Shown here: positions 30,766-41,879 of the stretch, piece after piece
Position numbering within the stretch: position 1 is the stretch's first letter
Layout of the letters: the number at the start of each line of letters is the position of its first letter
From: Bactericera cockerelli
Taxonomy: Eukaryota; Arthropoda; Insecta; Hemiptera; Triozidae
Length of the DNA: 64,000 bases
Assembly (NCBI GenBank): GCA_024516035.1
Contig: CM044964.1
Coordinates: 22,673,806 to 22,737,805, forward strand
Direction: 5' to 3'
Position numbers and translations under genes: made by a program
The notes under the pieces: model-generated
The model's input: the letters and a program-made list of their open reading frames with translations, nothing else
Told to the model about the DNA's origin: nothing
Databases searched by the model: none

Positions 30766-32422
30766 CACTTGAGAGCAATTAATTCGGGACAGTAGCTTTC
30801 TCAAAGATTTTGATTTTTATAATTTTTATTTTACATTGGATTTTCAAGTGTGAAGTATCCCAAGAAAGAAAATTTTCTTGGTTTTAAGACGGTGTATATT
30901 TTTTTTTCATTGTGAGCATGTTTTTTAATAAAATAAGTCAATTAACAAAAAGAAGTCTAAAGAGCATGAAAACACTGCAAAGGATATCGGTGTTTTTTGT
31001 GTTATTTCTTCGAAGTCTTCATTGAAATTTGGCTGCTACTTACCTCTTAGTATCTGATATTCCCCCCTCGAGCTTGTATGACAGCCTACAATCGATTTCT
31101 CATGGACTTGATTAGGTTGGCAGCCGTTTCTTGAGGGATGTTCTCCCACCCATCATAAAGCGCCTGTTTCAGGTCCCTGTGGTTCATTTGGGGCGGGTTT
31201 CGAGCACGGACATGTCTTTTAAGTTCGTCCCAGAGGTGTTCAATAGGATTAAGATCAGGACTGTTGGCTAGCCAATGGAGGGTTCGAATACCGGCCTCTT
31301 GGAGAAAGTCACTTACAATACGTGCTGTATGAGGTCGGGCATTATCTTGCATTAACACGAATCCATCACCCACAAAACCTGCATAGGGGACTACATGATC
31401 TTCAATGATGTCAGTGACATACCTCTCTGCAGTTAGGTTACTTATTTGTTTTCCACAATTGATGATAACGAGCTCTGTTTTAGCTTCCATAGAGATTCCA
31501 CCCCAGAACATACAAGATCCTCCACCAAAACTCACAGTTTCTTGAATAAAACATTCATTATACCGTTCACCTAGTCTTCTATACATTCTTTTACGTCTGT
31601 CATTGAAGAACAAGCAGGGTCGGCTCTCATCCGAGAACAGAACATGCCCCCATTCCTCATCGGTCCAATCAGCGTGTTCAAGGGCAAATTGTAAACGACG
31701 TTATCGGTGTTGTCTGTTGAGTTTGGGTCCCGTAGCTTTTCTTCTTGGTATGAGACCTTTCTCTTTCAAGCGTCTCCTTACTGTCTAAGGGCTGACATCA
31801 ACACCAGTGGCCATAACAAGCTGCTGTTGGACCAGACATGTCTCGACACCAGACATGTCTCGATTTCTTAAGCTTGTCATGACAGCATATCGGTCCTCCT
31901 GTGCAGTTGTCTTCTTTGGTCTCGCAGATCCTGGTCTCCAATCATAGCTACCTGTCTGCCGATACCTTTGGTAAATTCTGTTCACCTTAGACTTTGACAA
32001 ATTTAGCTGCCTAGCAACATCTCTTTGCTTAAGACCTTGACTCACAAGTAAAACCACTTTCACAGCTATGGAGTGCGATGTCTCCATGATGAAAAGAAAA
32101 AATCAACTGAATTTCCTTCCTCATAGTGTTGCATTTAAGGAAACTCAATAATGCACTGGCCAAAAAAGCGTTATCACACCAAAAAATCAAATTTAAAATA
32201 CCTTCGGTACAAGTGTTTTCATCAACAAAATGAGGTGTTTCTGGAAAGTGGCCATTATCATTGTTGCATAGTACATAACCCGGATTCATTGTATATTTTC
32301 TGAAAGGTATGAGTACAAGATTTTCAAATATATGCATTTTTTAGCAACTTCATGCCACACAAATTGACCAGGGCCAACTGAAACGGTGAAATGTCCTGTC
32401 CCGAATTTATTGCTCTCAAATG
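30766..32422 (-). mobile_element. Tc1-like element with TA flanks
   Basis: TA at 30764-30765 and 32423-32424; inverted ends CACTTGAGAGCAATTAATTC / CATTTGAGAGCAATAAATTC, then GGGACAG. The 1,657-bp element has a damaged transposase between 31086 and 32087. Confidence 0.88.
31086..32087 (-). pseudogene. Tc1-family transposase, two premature stops, DD34E
   Basis: The N-terminal part (about 32087 to 31788) has a helix-turn-helix with GLKQRDVARQLNLSKSKVN, then a GRPR-like linker (RPGSARPKK). A stop after GVDVSP and a second after LNRQHR break the frame; the rest runs to 31086. All catalytic residues survive: D in FSDES, D in MQDNARPH, and E in NSPDLNPIEHLWDE, with 34 residues between the last two (DD34E). 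Total length of about 335 residues suits Tc1. Only the two stop codons prevent a full reading; I see no frameshift. Confidence 0.9.
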
Positions 32423-32424
32423 TA

Positions 32425-33178
32425 TTTATTTTTTGTACATGCATATTTTTGTCCTTTCTTCCTTATTTCTCTACTTATCCATTCAAATTCTTTTTTGATC
32501 TATTAAAAAAAAAAGAAGAAGAAAAAAAAAAAAAAAGAATGATGAATCGGAATTTTGAGAAAACGTCAAAAAATCAGTTGCTTTTCGAGGCTATTTGTTA
32601 TTGCTGTCTTCTCTTACAATATTGAAAGATGGGCAGTCAGATTTAATAGTTTAATTTGTTTATGCTATCGACTCACATTACGTTCTGGCTTGTGTCAATT
32701 CGTTTCTAGAGTGAAGAATTATGTCCAAATTTTAATGGATGCCAATTGGAATTTGGACACATCATCTTTCTGTTGCGAGATTTATGTTGTTGTTGTTGTT
32801 GCTACTGTTGTTGTTTTGAATGAGTAATGGTGAAGGGAAAAAGATTTGGAACGAGATTAATAGATATTTTGATATATTTGAGCAGTATATTTCTTGTTGA
32901 TAATGAATTATAATTAATTATTATATAAATTAATGTAATCTTTAAGATTTATATTAAGACGAATTGATCAAAACGTTTCAAGAGTCACTTGTTTGAGTAT
33001 ATAACTATAACCACATGATGAAAGCACTCTGAGAGTTAAGTGGCATTAAATGGTTTAAGCATTAACCTCGCCTGGTGGTTATTTCTTACCTCTTTTTAGT
33101 TTCCATTTACACATAGATTCAGTTTTCATAAGTTAATATCAATCATTAACAAGGGTTACCTTTTCTACAGGCTTCCTA
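32425..33178. other. Spacer with A-rich and GTT microsatellite scraps
   Basis: No gene. An A/G run at 32500-32540 and a GTTGTTGTT stretch at 32787-32815 are visible. A SINE-C body fragment (AACTATAACCACATGATGA..GCACTCTGAGAGTTAAGTGG) lies at about 33000-33075. Confidence 0.5.
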
Positions 33179-33595
33179 TACAGGGTGGTCCAGAAAGTTT
33201 GCACCAAAATGATAGGGGTAATAAAAGAGACCATTTCCAACAAAAATATTCCCGGACATTTTCCATTATTTTTTGTCGTTTTCAAAATGGCGGCCAAACC
33301 GTGTGGATTTCAAATATTTCGACTTTGGTTTGGCTTTTGTTTTTTTTTTTAAATTTTTTCTGTACCACCTAGAAAAAAAAAACGGATTGCATTTTTGAAT
33401 TGAGAATAAAATTCTAGTTAAAATAAATTAAATTAACCCTTTTGATGTTTTAATGCTCATTTAGGGTGTCAAAGTTTTGCCCGCCATTTTGAAAACGACA
33501 AAAAATAATGGAAATTGACCGGGAACATTTTTATTGGAAATGGTCTCTTTTATTACCTCTATCATTTTGGTGCAAACTTTCTGGACCACCCTGTA
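33179..33595. mobile_element. Palindromic MITE with TACAGGGTG ends
   Basis: TACAGGGTGGTCCAGAAAGT on the left is mirrored at 33595. The arms are about 118 bp each and nearly identical, including a TTTTCAAAATGGCGG block. The loop is about 180 bp. The termini match those of the 1.65-kb foldback at 7672. Confidence 0.85.
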
Positions 33596-33599
33596 TATT

Positions 33600-33805
33600 T
33601 TTTTTGGTTTAACGCTTTCAACTACTTGGTTTCACCCTCCATTCGCTAGAAACTCAGAAGCTACTCAAAAAAACCTCACCCAGACTGAGTGGGGCCGGGA
33701 AAGGCCAGCATCACGAGGATTCTAATTTCAATGGTCACCCATCCAAGTCTTAACTTTTCTAGACATTGCTTAACTTGAGGGGCCACCTATATTCTAATGT
33801 GTTGT
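33600..33805 (-). repeat. 5S rRNA-derived SINE (minus copy)
   Basis: On the minus strand: CAAGTTAAGCAATGTCTAGA and GACTTGGATGGGTGACCATT, the 3' half of a 5S rRNA-like head, followed by GTGATGCTGGCC and the CAGTCTGGGTGAGG box shared with SINE-A. Confidence 0.7.
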
Positions 33806-33867
33806 AGACATAAGAATACGATTTTGCTAAGGGTGAAATAATGACAAACACAGCGTCGCGTCGCGTC

Positions 33868-34200
33868 GATTGCCCAGGTCTTATCTAATCACTGAAGTTA
33901 AGCAACGTTCAACGTGGTGAGGACATAAGTTGGTGACCGTTCCGTTTTCAAATTCCATCCACGTTCATAATGGAAATCGACGTTCTGCTGGCTATTTTAA
34001 AAATTAGTTCTCGAAGGATCACCAAAGTTAAGCAACGTCCAGCGAGGTGAAGACTTCGTGATGCTGGCATTCCTGCCCAACCAGGCTGGGTGAGTTTAAT
34101 GTGGGTAGTAGGTTCGTGAGGTTCCTGCGATTAGAGGGAAAAACCCTCGATGTGATATTACCATGGTGTTGAAAGTAGAATTGACCAAAAAAAAAAAAAA
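33868..34200 (+). repeat. Two partial 5S rRNA-derived SINE heads in tandem
   Basis: The first head at about 33871-33945 has CACTGAAGTTAAGCAACGTT and GAGGACATAAGTTGGTGACC. A second at about 34012-34060 has GGATCACCAAAGTTAAGCAA, then GTGATGCTGGCATTCC, CAGGCTGGGTGAGTTTAATG and an A17 tail. This arrangement suggests one 5S-SINE inserted into or recombined with another. Confidence 0.7.
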
Positions 34201-34964
34201 AAATGATGTAATGAACATAACAAATCTATTTTAGCAAAATGAGCTTCTTCTTACAATTGTAAGAATTTCAAACACAATATGACCTATTTAGGCAGTATAA
34301 AATAAGGTCCATTATCTGAATACTGCAGCAATGTTAAGGTGGTTCCGGTATATTAAGTTGTATTGTATGAGAAGGTGACAATTGGTTTCGTGAGCTAAAA
34401 TGAGTAGTGGATGAGTCACCCGGGTTAGTTTATATTAGACATGGTAAGGACTCGTTTACACGATGAGCAATTACCTGTTTCATTGTTACACGTGCGTGGG
34501 TTGGTTTATATATGTTACAGGCCAAACTATTTTTTAGGATAAACTAGTATATCCTAGGACAAACTAGTTTATCCTAAGGGCGCCCGGATAAACTAGTTTA
34601 TCCTAGGCCAAACTAGTTTATCCTAACGCACTTAGGATAAACTAGATTTTCCGGATTGAAATGTTTATATTTCAGTCCAAACTAGTTCGTCCTAGGACAA
34701 ACTAGTTTATCCTAGGCACAACTGATTTTACAGTAAATTTCATGATGCTGACAAAGGAACCTGTCTCAACTAGTCATGCACACGGCACATGTGATCTCGA
34801 TGAACTTTTATTCAGTTACAATTTGTTTTTCTTCAGTCTTGTGCCTGCATCGACAAGTGTTTCTTTTTCTTTTATAGGTACCTATTCATAAAAATATTTT
34901 GTTCTATAAATTTGTGTAATTCCCTATTTCGCCTTTTTTTAACCACCTTCATATTCAAAGTGTT

Positions 34965-35480
34965 ATGGATCAAAAGCAGTGGAGACAGAAATTTTTGGAA
35001 GAAGTTTTGAGATTAGAAGATTCTAAGAAGGAGACAGACACATTAGAAGTATTTGACGAACATCATGACACTGAAAAGCTTGCATCAAAGCGTATTGAAA
35101 ACGCCCGCAAAAGACCTAAAGAGAATTTGGCGAAACAAGCTAAAAGGATGAAGTCGTCTTCTGATAAGTTACACCAACTAGCCAAAGTAGGATATAATGT
35201 TACTGTGCCTATACCCTAAGTAGATAAAGGAAGAGGAGAGCTCAGAAACATCATTAAATTTGTATTGTTCTTCAAGTAACTGGTCTCCTCCAAGAAAATG
35301 TGGACAGTGAGAAAGAAAATCCATTACGATCGGCAGCAATTAAACATTCTGTGGGGAGAGGACAAGAATTTGTCAGGTGCAGTTGTGCAAAAAGTTGTTC
35401 AACTGATAGATGCCTATGTAAGAAACAAAAGATCTTGTGCAACTCAAAATGTCACAAGAGCACATATTGTAACAACAAAT
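34965..35480 (+). pseudogene. C-terminal remnant of a KRBA2-like integrase/transposase with tesmin-type CXC motif
   Basis: The first frame (34965-35219) has MDQKQWRQKFLEEVLRLEDS and ends VGYNVTVPIP followed by a stop; the reading then continues VDKGRGELRNII, as in KRBA2-like proteins (VxVPxPxVDRGRGDxRNII). A second frame at about 35300-35480 has ENPLRSAAIKHSVGRGQEFV and the Cys cluster CSCAKSCSTDRCLCKKQK..CNSKCH, a zinc-binding CXC half. At least two frame breaks and the absent DDE core make it a pseudogene of an integrase-type transposon. The assignment is from memory of the family. Confidence 0.6.
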
Positions 35481-35830
35481 AGACTTCTTTTACGTGCACT
35501 TAACATTAATTCAATTCATTCTTTTATTCAGTTTTGCCCAGGATAAATAACACAACACTTACTTATCTTTTGTATTTACCTTTATTTTAATTCATTTTCT
35601 TCTTTTATTATTTGAAAATCAGATGTAAGAAACAGAAGATCTTGTGAAACTCAAAATGTCACAAGAGCACATATTGTAACAACAAATAGACTTCTTTTAC
35701 GTGCACTTAACATTAATTCAATTCATTCTTTTATTCAGTTTTGCCCAGGATAAATAACACAACACTTACTTATCTTTTGTATTTACCTTTATTTTAATTC
35801 ATTTTCTTCTTTTATTATTTGAAAATCAGT
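35417..35830 (+). repeat. Tandem duplication, about 207-bp unit, two copies
   Basis: TGTAAGAAACAAAAGATCTT through TTATTATTTGAAAATCAG occurs at 35417 and again at 35624, nearly identical. The duplication repeats the end of the CXC coding part. Confidence 0.9.
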
Positions 35831-36877
35831 TGTGCCTAGGATAAACTAGTTTGTCCTAGGACGAACTAGTTTGGAGGGAAATATAAACATTTCAATCCGG
35901 AAAATCTAGTTTATCCTAAGTGCGTTAGGATAAACTAGTTTGGCCTAGGATAAACTAGTTTATCCGGGCGCCCTTAGGATAAACTAGTTTGTCCTAGGAT
36001 ATACTACGTCGCTTGAGAACCAAAGGGGCGTAACTACATAAGTGCGATTTTTCAGGAGAGCAAAAAGAAGGTTTAGTATTTCAATAACATGAAATGTAGT
36101 ATGTATTTTTCGACAATTTTTTCTTATAAAAGATGGACAAATCTCTTAACCCAAGTTTCTTAAATATTTACATGAAAAAAATTGTCATTAAAAAGATAAA
36201 AATCCAAAAGGAAAAAAAAAGCCCTCTTACGCCTTTTTAACCAAGTCGTATGATGCTTTACAACCTTTTATACTCTCATATAAAATATACACCAAGTTTC
36301 TAAGAGGTGATACGTCTCTTTGGCTCCAAAACTTTCAAATACTTACGGATCCTATCAGGATTTAATTCCTAATTGTCTCATAATGATAGGAACAGTTATG
36401 ATCAGAAAAGGCGATGCGTTTTTGTGGTTCTAAAATTTTAACGTCACTATAGAACTATGTGCAAATACGTTCCTTCTTGTACTGATATTCTGAGATGTAT
36501 GATTAGATACAACTTTTCGTGCAACACTCATCCGATTTTTACTACCGTAAGGGCACATACATAGTGAGATTTTTCTTATCTTAGGCAGTAAGATCTTTTA
36601 AGTTTTACCTCTAGTTAAGTTTTAAAAACCTATAAGGTGATACTGTTTCCATTTTTCTAAATAACTGATGTTAAACTGCATTGGTTAGATTAAGATACGC
36701 TCTTGGTTTGTTGAGTTGAGTCTAAAATTTATAATAACAATGAAGGTAATAATATTCTTGCAAACGTAGGTATTTTAAAATATGTGAATTAATTTTGAAA
36801 AAATATAAGTAGATAAACTGTTTACTTAGTAGGAACGATTTCGTCACTCGAGGGACAACTTTATTGAAATAATAATA

Positions 36878-37125
36878 TCTCTATATATAAATGTCAAAGA
36901 CACTCACTGACCACTGACCACTGACCACTGACTGATCATCGCTCTACAGCCCAAACCGTAAGTCCTAGGAAGCTGAAATTTGGTAGGTAGCTTTGTCTTA
37001 TAGTCTAGATGTGCAATAAGACGGGATTTTTCGAAACTCCCACTACAACACCTGCCATTGGTGAAAAAGGATTTTTTGCTTTCACGGCCATGCCTCGGCC
37101 CGCAAAGCGGGCGACAGCCCGCTAG
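36878..37125 (+). mobile_element. Helitron-like non-autonomous element
   Basis: It starts TCTCTATATATAAATG after an A, contains CACTGACCACTGACC repeats, and ends with GCGGGC-GACA-GCCCGC joined to CTAG before a T. It shares CCTAGGAAGCTGAAATTTGG and GCAATAAGACGGGATTTTT with the copy at 24304. Confidence 0.7.
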
Positions 37126-37861
37126 TAGAATATAAAATAATAATTATAATAGAAAGAAAAGAGTAAGTAAATGAAGTATGTAACTTAAAACTTATGAAAA
37201 GTTGTATTTTAAAATTTAAAATTGAAAAATGGACGGTGTGCAGATCCACGAAAAAGACAGTGTCTCCAAGATTAACAAGGATTGGAATATAGCTTACCCA
37301 AGAGGTCTTGAAAAAACAACTTTAACTATTTTAGAAAGTAGAAAATTAATTCCATAGACCAGAGAATTTTTTTTCAAGACCTCTTGGAAAGCTATATTTT
37401 ATTTTTGAAGCCTTACGGGCACTAATTATACTACTAGCCTTACGGCCTAGTCTAATAATACAGGTAAGTGGCATTGAACTCGGTGCAGTTCTTCCTAGGG
37501 GGAAAAGAGTTTCCTGCGTAATGATGTGGTCTTCCTTAGTTTTGTCGATGTAGACATTGTAAATCTTTTCCCTGTTTCACATATGTTGACAGGTTCCTTT
37601 CTACTTTTCTTGGTATTTACTGTACTTGTAGTCAATTTCTGTTTTTTATTCTTCAATTTAGGGGATGCCGTATTATTCCTTTTGACAACTCTTGTGTTTA
37701 GAGAATCATAAAAGCTTCTGTATTGTGAGGGTATGATTTTGGCCTCACATAAAAATTGTAAATCATCATATTTGTCTTTAGTAATCTCTAGTGGCCCATT
37801 GTATGCTTTTGAAAGTGTTATTTTATTAAATTCAGTATTTTTGACACAGAAGTAGAGGTTG

Positions 37862-39720
37862 TTAGGGATATATTACCTCCTGGTCCATTTCATGTACTGC
37901 GTAGTTTCCATTTTTAGAAGCCATTTTCACCACAGTATACCACCCAGATGGGTCATATATATTTAATTTTTGTCCACATTTTTCAATTCTTGCATGGACA
38001 CTGTCCACTTCCATGAAGCTATGCCCAGGTTCAAAGAATACATGATGAATATTATCGATATTTAACGTGGTCACTGTGTAAAGTAAACACGCGACGATAT
38101 ATCTGTTTCTATTTTGTCCAGAACAACTATCCAAAAACAGATAATAAGTTTTTCCTGGATACAATTCTTCTGCTGGAGGTCCACAAGTAGTGCCACTTTC
38201 TTGTTCAGCCTGAGTTCTACACCTTTCTACACTTTCTTTGGAAGTGGATGTATCTGGGCATTCATTCAAAGTTGTACAGTAAGTATTATTATTACAAGTA
38301 GTGCCACTTTCTTGTTCAGCCTGAGTTCTACACCTTTCTACACTTTCTTTGGAAGTGGATGTATCTGGGCATTCATTCAAAGTTGTACAGTAAGTATTAT
38401 TATTACAAGTAGTGCCACTTTCTTGTTCAGCCAGAGTTCTACACATTTCTACATTTTCTTTGGAAGTGGATGTATCTGGGCATTCATTCAAAGTTGTACA
38501 GTAAGTATTATTATTACAAGTAGTGCCACTTTCTTGTTCAGCCAGAGTTCTACACATTTCTACATTTTCTTTGGAAGTGGATGTATCTGGGCATTCATTC
38601 AAAGTTGTACAGTAAGTATTATTATTACAAGTAGTGCCACTTTCTTGTTCAGCCAGAGTTCTACACATTTCTACATTTTCTTTGGAAGTGGATGTATCTG
38701 GGCATTCATTCAAGGTTGTACAGTAAGTATTATTATTTGCGTCTGTTTTGAAGTATGTGTAAAGACAAGAACCAATTTCTGTAGATCCCCTATGTGCGAT
38801 GGCTTCATGCCACATATAGTTAATTGCTTGTTTACTATTCACATTCAATACAGTCAGATTGTAAACTGCATATCTCCTTTTATAGAATATACTTTTCGCT
38901 TCTAGCTTTGGTATATATCTCACACTTTCCAAATCAAATTGGAGTAATTTGATTGATGTATTATTTTGGGCTAATTCTTTTATACTATTCTTCAAAGCTC
39001 TGCTTTCATTCTTATTTTTCAAGTGTTTTTCATACTTTTCTTTATTACATTCTTTCTCATTTTCTGTCATTCTATCATTTGAAAAACATATATCGCACAA
39101 ATCTTTCCTAGGTGAATGGAATTTAATGTTAAAATCATTTAGGAAAACGTCCCTATAATACCATAGTTTTTGTGGTGTCATATGGTCCTCCTCACACTTC
39201 TCCAAATACATGTCATACAATTTTGTCATTGAATTTAAATCACTGGGAAAATATTCACAGGTAGAGCCAGCCCTACAATAATGAGAAGGAACTCTCTGAA
39301 TAGAGTTTATGTGATTTCGTATGTAATTTCTATCTACTTCTGAGATTTTCGTAGAAGGAACGTGTTTTCCTCTCTTATCGGGGCTGAATAGTTCAGCTTC
39401 ATTTCTTCTTTCAATGATATTTCTTACAAATTTCTGAGAAATGTCAAAGGTGGTTAAAAAAGTTTTTTGACATACTTGCAATCTGTTTTCATCACAGATT
39501 AAATAATAAGAACAAGTTTTTTCTCTCCTACTTTCTTCTTTATCATACACCCGACAAGACTTCTTTGTATACTTTCAACAACCAAACTAGAAATGTACAT
39601 CCTTTTAGTATCAATATCAATAAGGTTCCAATATTTTTTGACTAATATATCTTCTCTTGTTCCTTCTGTAATTTCTTTACACTTCCATTTACACTTACAA
39701 GTAACAGGTTTCACAGACTT
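37862..39720 (-). CDS. DUF7869-type transposon protein, one frameshift, five internal 37-residue repeats
   Basis: The main frame (39550-37862) gives 562 residues; an upstream frame (39714-39499) supplies the family N-terminus (VTCKCKWKCKE..KYWNLIDIDTKRMYI), and the two join at about 39545 only with a frame change. Visible motifs: CDICFSND, LLQFDLESV, MWHEAIAHRGSTEIGSC, YLFLDSCSGQNRNRY and EPGHSFMEVDSVHARIE, the pattern of the DUF7869 proteins common in insect genomes, thought to be RNase-H-like DDE transposases (D in FDLE and LDSC as candidate catalytic residues). Between them sit five copies of NNNTYCTTLNECPDTSTSKE-type repeats. An upstream exon is likely before 39720. The frameshift, if real, disables the gene. 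Confidence 0.75.
38186..38742 (-). repeat. In-frame 111-bp tandem repeat, five copies, inside the DUF7869-type gene
   Basis: The unit encodes 37 residues: NNNTYCTTLNECPDTSTSKE, then a stretch with CRT and AEQESGTTC, each with four Cys. Copies start about every 111 bp. The two at lower coordinates share substitutions (ESVERCRTQ instead of ENVEMCRTL), so the array grew by local duplication. It lies between two core motifs of the putative catalytic domain. Confidence 0.95.
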
Positions 39721-39899
39721 CTTTGGTACAAGTTTGTAGTCAAATGTTCTTCTCCTTTTTTTATTTTAGTTTTTCGTACATTTTTTACCCAATCCTGTAC
39801 ATTTTTTTTTTTCCTTTTTTGAAATGATTTATCATGATCCTGATAAATTTCAGCCAAATCTGCCAAAATCTGCATTGGATGTGCTTCGACAGTGATATT

Positions 39900-41780
39900 A
39901 TTTATCCTTCCTTGTGATGAGTCAGTGTCCTCCTAAAGGGAAGAAAAACATAACTCTTATTTAATACATCATAAGTATAAACTAAAATTTCTATCACTAT
40001 AAGGTAGGATAGTGCAGGCACTTTAAAATAGCTTAAAGTTCAATTCTTTCGTAGTGTAGGTACCTACACAAGTAGTAGGTATACAATATGTAGTGTAGGT
40101 ACTACAAGAATTTACAAATACTAGGATAATAATTTATTTTGAATTTCAGACTACTTTATTATTTATTGATTTAACCAGTTCCCATTGCGCGGTGGTACTG
40201 CACTCTCCTGTCAAGTAACTATAGTGTTACTTGACAATATGAGATTTAAAAATTCCTTTACTTTAGTAGGCTAAACCAAGGTCTTATTTTTTTAGTTATT
40301 TAAACAAAAGAGTGACCTCTTTCAAAGAAAATACCAAAATCACATAGTAAAAGAAGTAGGTAACTGATCTGAATTTTTACCTAGAGTAATAATATTATGG
40401 TTAGGTAGGAACACTTCATAATACATTCCTAGTGCCAGGTATTGTTAGGCATAGGCATATCTTGACAACTTATTTTACCAAATCTTAACAACTTATTTGG
40501 TATTTATTGATAGGTTTAAGATACCAGGTACCATAAGCCATACATACAACTTATTATTGTGAACTTCTTTGGGTGGAGTAAACAGGTGTTTCAGATCATT
40601 TATTTTTTCCTTCTATCAAAACCTGACTAAAAAGCTACCCTACAAATTAGTGCTTTTTAAGTATGAAGGTACCTACAGATAAATTTTTCTTCAAAAAAGT
40701 GTGAGTCAGTACTTACTTATACATTTTGTAATCCAACAATTTCCAGTATGTTAATAGTTAATAAATTAACATGGTACTTGGTAGGTGCTGTGCTTACATT
40801 TTATATTTCAATTAATGGATAGGATAAATGAAAATTTCGAATTATTTCTTCACTTATTAAACAACAATTAATTCACAAGTTTTAAAAATAAAAGAATTTT
40901 CATTACATTCAGTTTTAATTTTTACCACCAAAAATATTAAAATTTTAAAATCAACATAACCTCAAAGATAACACATTATTTTGATGTCTCTTGTAAAGCA
41001 GACGTACCCAAAGACGTATCTCATAATTAAACAATGTAAAAAAATAAAATAGTTATTTGCAATTTTTGAAAAATATTTAGAGCCAAAGAGACGCATCACC
41101 ATTTAGAGTGTTTATCATGGGGCGTAAGTCTTTGTGAAAAAGAGAAAAAATTATGAAAATGAAAATATCACAGAACCAGATAGGCCTAAGTCCTTTCAAT
41201 TCCTTGGATTCATAATTAATATTCCTAAGTTAGGGGCTTAAGTGCATTTACTTCTTTTAGAATTATATTTCAATTTCTATGCATGATGTCTTAAGTGCAA
41301 ATACCCCCAAGAAAATTCGATACATGTGGGCCAAAGTGAACTTACTTCCCTCATACTAATTTTTTCTTGTCTTGAGCGTAAGAATTAAGAGCTCTTCAAT
41401 ACTTTTAATCCATTGAATTTCCAATCAAAAAATATGTATGAGCTCATGCAGATTTCTTAATTCAATTTTATCTAGGGCTAAATGATATTTAGAGCTCTTA
41501 GCTACAGTATATATTTTTTAAAATCGAATTAAAAAGATGTAATGACTCTTGTACTTTTTTTTTTAAAAAATATTTCAAGCCAAATTAATGTAAGTTTACT
41601 TACGTTGATTAGGTCCTAAACACTTTCTGGTATCTAGAGCTCACGTCTTTTCGTTTTTAGCAAATTGCTCAAAAAATAACGATATTTTCGAAATTCTGAG
41701 TTTACCAGTGGAAAGATCAGAAAAAAATACATAAAAATCACTAATAATAAAAAAAACCAAAAATTTGTAGTTACGCCCCT
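39900..41780. other. Non-coding right part of the 5.8-kb transposon
   Basis: AT-rich sequence without a supported reading frame. It may contain the promoter or first exon of the minus-strand gene, but I cannot define them. Confidence 0.4.
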
Positions 41781-41879
41781 TTTGGTTCTCAAGCGACGAC
41801 TAGTTTATCCTAAAAAACAGTTTGGCCTGTACCTAGCTAGTTTATCCTGAAAAACAGTTTGGCCTTCAACATATATATT

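Larger units (their letters stand above)
36007..41798 (-). mobile_element. 5.8-kb DNA transposon encoding a DUF7869-type protein, 4-bp ACTA duplication
   Basis: Inverted ends CGTCGCTTGAGAACCAAA(A)GGGGCGTAACTACA lie at both termini. ACTA at 36003-36006 and 41799-41802 is the target duplication; the pre-insertion site can be read from the host element. The gene is on the minus strand (37862-39900). The rest (36040-37860, 39900-41760) is AT-rich, non-coding and contains a Helitron-like insert. The superfamily is not one I can name; ends and 4-bp duplication are documented here at base level. Confidence 0.85.
34511..41875 (+). mobile_element. Element with CTAGTTTATCC subterminal repeats, split by a later insertion
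   Basis: The left end TATGTTACAGGCCAAACT and right end (minus) TATGTTGAAGGCCAAACT delimit it. Subterminal inverted blocks of many palindromic units such as AAACTAGTTTATCCTAGG lie at 34530-34720 and 35825-36006. Removing the inserted element at 36007-41798 rejoins CCTAGGATATACTAGTTTAT, which mirrors the left end, so the original element was about 1.57 kb. It carries remnants of a KRBA2-like integrase C-terminus with a CXC domain. A terminal fragment of the family is at 10256. Confidence 0.85.

Noticed and set aside
33868..33950. 5S rRNA gene
   Set aside because: Only part of the 5S sequence is present, diverged, and followed by a SINE body; no full 120-base 5S and no terminator.
38114..38905. 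263-codon plus-strand frame with repeats
   Set aside because: It is the antisense shadow of the five 111-bp repeats in the minus-strand transposon gene.
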